Source: Lachnospiraceae bacterium
GTDB lineage: Bacteria; Bacillota; Clostridia; Lachnospirales; Lachnospiraceae
Direction of reading: 5' to 3'
Assembly (NCBI GenBank): GCA_900772675.1
Contig: CAAGRM010000265.1
Span: 1 to 7,320 of the forward strand
DNA length: 7,320 bases
Below the pieces are notes generated by a model. That model saw nothing but the letters and a program-made list of their open reading frames with translations, made no database searches and was not told where the DNA came from. Positions 6,164 through 7,320 of this stretch are shown one piece after another (position 1 is the stretch's first letter; each line of letters opens with the position of its first letter). The translations under genes were made by a program, and so were the position numbers.

Positions 6164-7320
6164 TTCTTTCCTGCCTTATATTCTGCCACGTTTGTTTCCA
6201 GAATGATCTTACGCAGCGGAAGGATGCTTCCCGGAGAAACGGAGAGTTCGTCCACTCCCATGGCAAGAAACTCTTTTGTCAGCTCCTGATCAGCGCCAAG
6301 CTCGCCGCAGATACCGGCCCAAATACCGGCTTTGTGCGCATTTTCCACAACCATTTGAATCATGCGCAGAATGGCTGGGTGATGCGGATCAAAGAACGGA
6401 TCCAGTTTTGTATTCTGACGATCAATTGCGAGAGTGTACTGGCTGAGATCGTTTGTTCCAATGCTGAAAAAGTCAACCTCTTTTGCCAGTTCATCACTAA
6501 TGAGAGCAGCCGCCGGTGTCTCGATCATGATACCCTGCTCCGGATTTCCGTATTCAATCCCCTGCTCGGACAGCGAAGCCTTTACTTCCTCCACAATCGC
6601 TTTGATCTGACGAACCTCACCAACGCTTGTGATCATTGGATACATAATCGCAATTTTTCCATAAACGCTTGCCCGGAACAGTGCGCGAAGCTGGGTTTTA
6701 AAGATCTCCGGTCTTGTCAGGCAGATACGGATTGCACGACAGCCAAGTGCCGGATTTTCTTCTTTTTCCATCTCGAAATAATCGCACTGTTTGTCAGCTC
6801 CAATATCGAGCGTACGAATAATGACACGTTTTCCTGCCATCGTCTCTGCTACCTGCTTGTAAATGCGGAACTGTTCTTCCTCAGTCGGATAGTGATCCTG
6901 CTCCAGATAGATAAATTCGCTTCGGAACAGACCAATACCGCCCGCGTCGTTCTGCATGACAGCAGCAAGGTCTTTGATGTTTCCGATGTTTGCATACAAC
7001 AAGATTTTCTGTCCGTCCAGTGTACAGTTTTCTTTTCCCTTTAAGGTGAGCAGAAGTTTTTTCTTCTCGTCCTCCTCGGCACGACGCTTCTGCATTACGG
7101 TAAGTGTTTCCTCGTCCGGATCCACGTAGAGCTTTCCGTCAGACCCATCCACAATGGCAAGTTTTCCATCTACGCTTTCATCCAGAGGAAGCGGTGTTCC
7201 CACAAGCGCCGGTATTGCCATCGTTCTTGCAAGGATTGCTGTATGGGAATTTAGAGAGCCGTGTACTGTAACGAAGGAAAGAACTTTGTCTTTCTCCATC
7301 TGTACTGTCTCGGACGGCGC
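6157..7320 (-). CDS. ptsI: Phosphoenolpyruvate-protein phosphotransferase (PTS Enzyme I), C-terminal two thirds
   Basis: The frame is open to the right edge, giving 387 residues of a protein usually about 540-580 long, so the N-terminus lies outside the window and the ATG at 7299 is internal. Enzyme I takes phosphate from PEP onto its active-site histidine and passes it to HPr, the first step of PTS sugar uptake in the cytoplasm. The histidine is in NSHTAILAR (fragment residue 26, bases 7245-7243). The PEP-binding barrel is complete: GLFRSEF (Arg133), RTLDIGADK (Arg169), NPALGCRAIR (Arg195), MIETPAA (Glu267), FSIGTNDLSQYTLAIDR (Asp291) and the catalytic Cys338 in GICGELGAD. All key residues expected from the E. 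coli enzyme are present. The stop overlaps the downstream deoR-family gene. HPr or Enzyme II genes probably precede it in the same operon. Confidence 0.97.
   Translation of the reverse strand, partial: APSETVQMEKDKVLSFVTVHGSLNSHTAILARTMAIPALVGTPLPLDESVDGKLAIVDGSDGKLYVDPDEETLTVMQKRRAEEDEKKKLLLTLKGKENCTLDGQKILLYANIGNIKDLAAVMQNDAGGIGLFRSEFIYLEQDHYPTEEEQFRIYKQVAETMAGKRVIIRTLDIGADKQCDYFEMEKEENPALGCRAIRICLTRPEIFKTQLRALFRASVYGKIAIMYPMITSVGEVRQIKAIVEEVKASLSEQGIEYGNPEQGIMIETPAAALISDELAKEVDFFSIGTNDLSQYTLAIDRQNTKLDPFFDPHHPAILRMIQMVVENAHKAGIWAGICGELGADQELTKEFLAMGVDELSVSPGSILPLRKIILETNVAEYKAGKKC

Noticed and set aside
6154..7044. A 296-codon open frame on the plus strand opposite ptsI
   Set aside because: It is antisense to a certain Enzyme I gene and has a random-looking, His/Cys/Phe-rich composition and no ribosome binding site that I could support.

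Overview
The window looks like chromosomal DNA from an anaerobic Firmicute, most likely a Clostridia/Lachnospiraceae-type gut organism. This rests on AGGAGG-type ribosome binding sites, perfect TATAAT -10 boxes, Gram-positive-style lipoprotein signals, a DeoR/GlpR regulator overlapping ptsI, and the NSHTAILAR version of the Enzyme I phosphohistidine site. Base composition is moderate (roughly half GC by eye). Nothing resembles an insertion sequence, prophage, CRISPR array, tRNA or rRNA.

Layout. (1) 1-705, plus: the 3' part of a gene entering from the left. It may be the C-terminal domain of a regulator and meets the next gene tail-to-tail with a 4-base gap. (2) 710-1909, minus: a cytoplasmic-looking protein with an N-terminal four-cysteine zinc ribbon and an uncharacterised 'LPxGW' domain. 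(3) 1910-2081: a divergent control region with two perfect TATAAT boxes placed symmetrically about an inverted repeat. (4) 2082-2567 and 2574-5294, plus: a two-gene operon of predicted lipoproteins. One is small and unrecognised. The other is 906 residues: a helical stalk, a beta-rich segment, a transglutaminase/papain-like catalytic core (Cys511-His537-Glu555), a Ser-rich linker and a C-terminal domain. (5) 5295-5407: a strong bidirectional terminator shared with the converging operon. (6) 5408-7320, minus: the end of a sugar phosphotransferase operon, ptsI (Enzyme I, C-terminal two thirds) overlapping by 7 bases a DeoR/GlpR-family repressor gene.

How they may work together. The two right-hand genes are ordinary PTS sugar uptake and its regulation. 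The middle block is the less familiar part. The cytoplasmic zinc-ribbon protein and the exported transglutaminase-like lipoprotein are divergently transcribed and appear to share a domain: LPxGW near its start, and a helical tail containing MDRV near its end. With the small lipoprotein this suggests one functional module with an inside and an outside partner, possibly controlled from the central dyad. That module is an inference from sequence reading and has not been tested by alignment or structure prediction.
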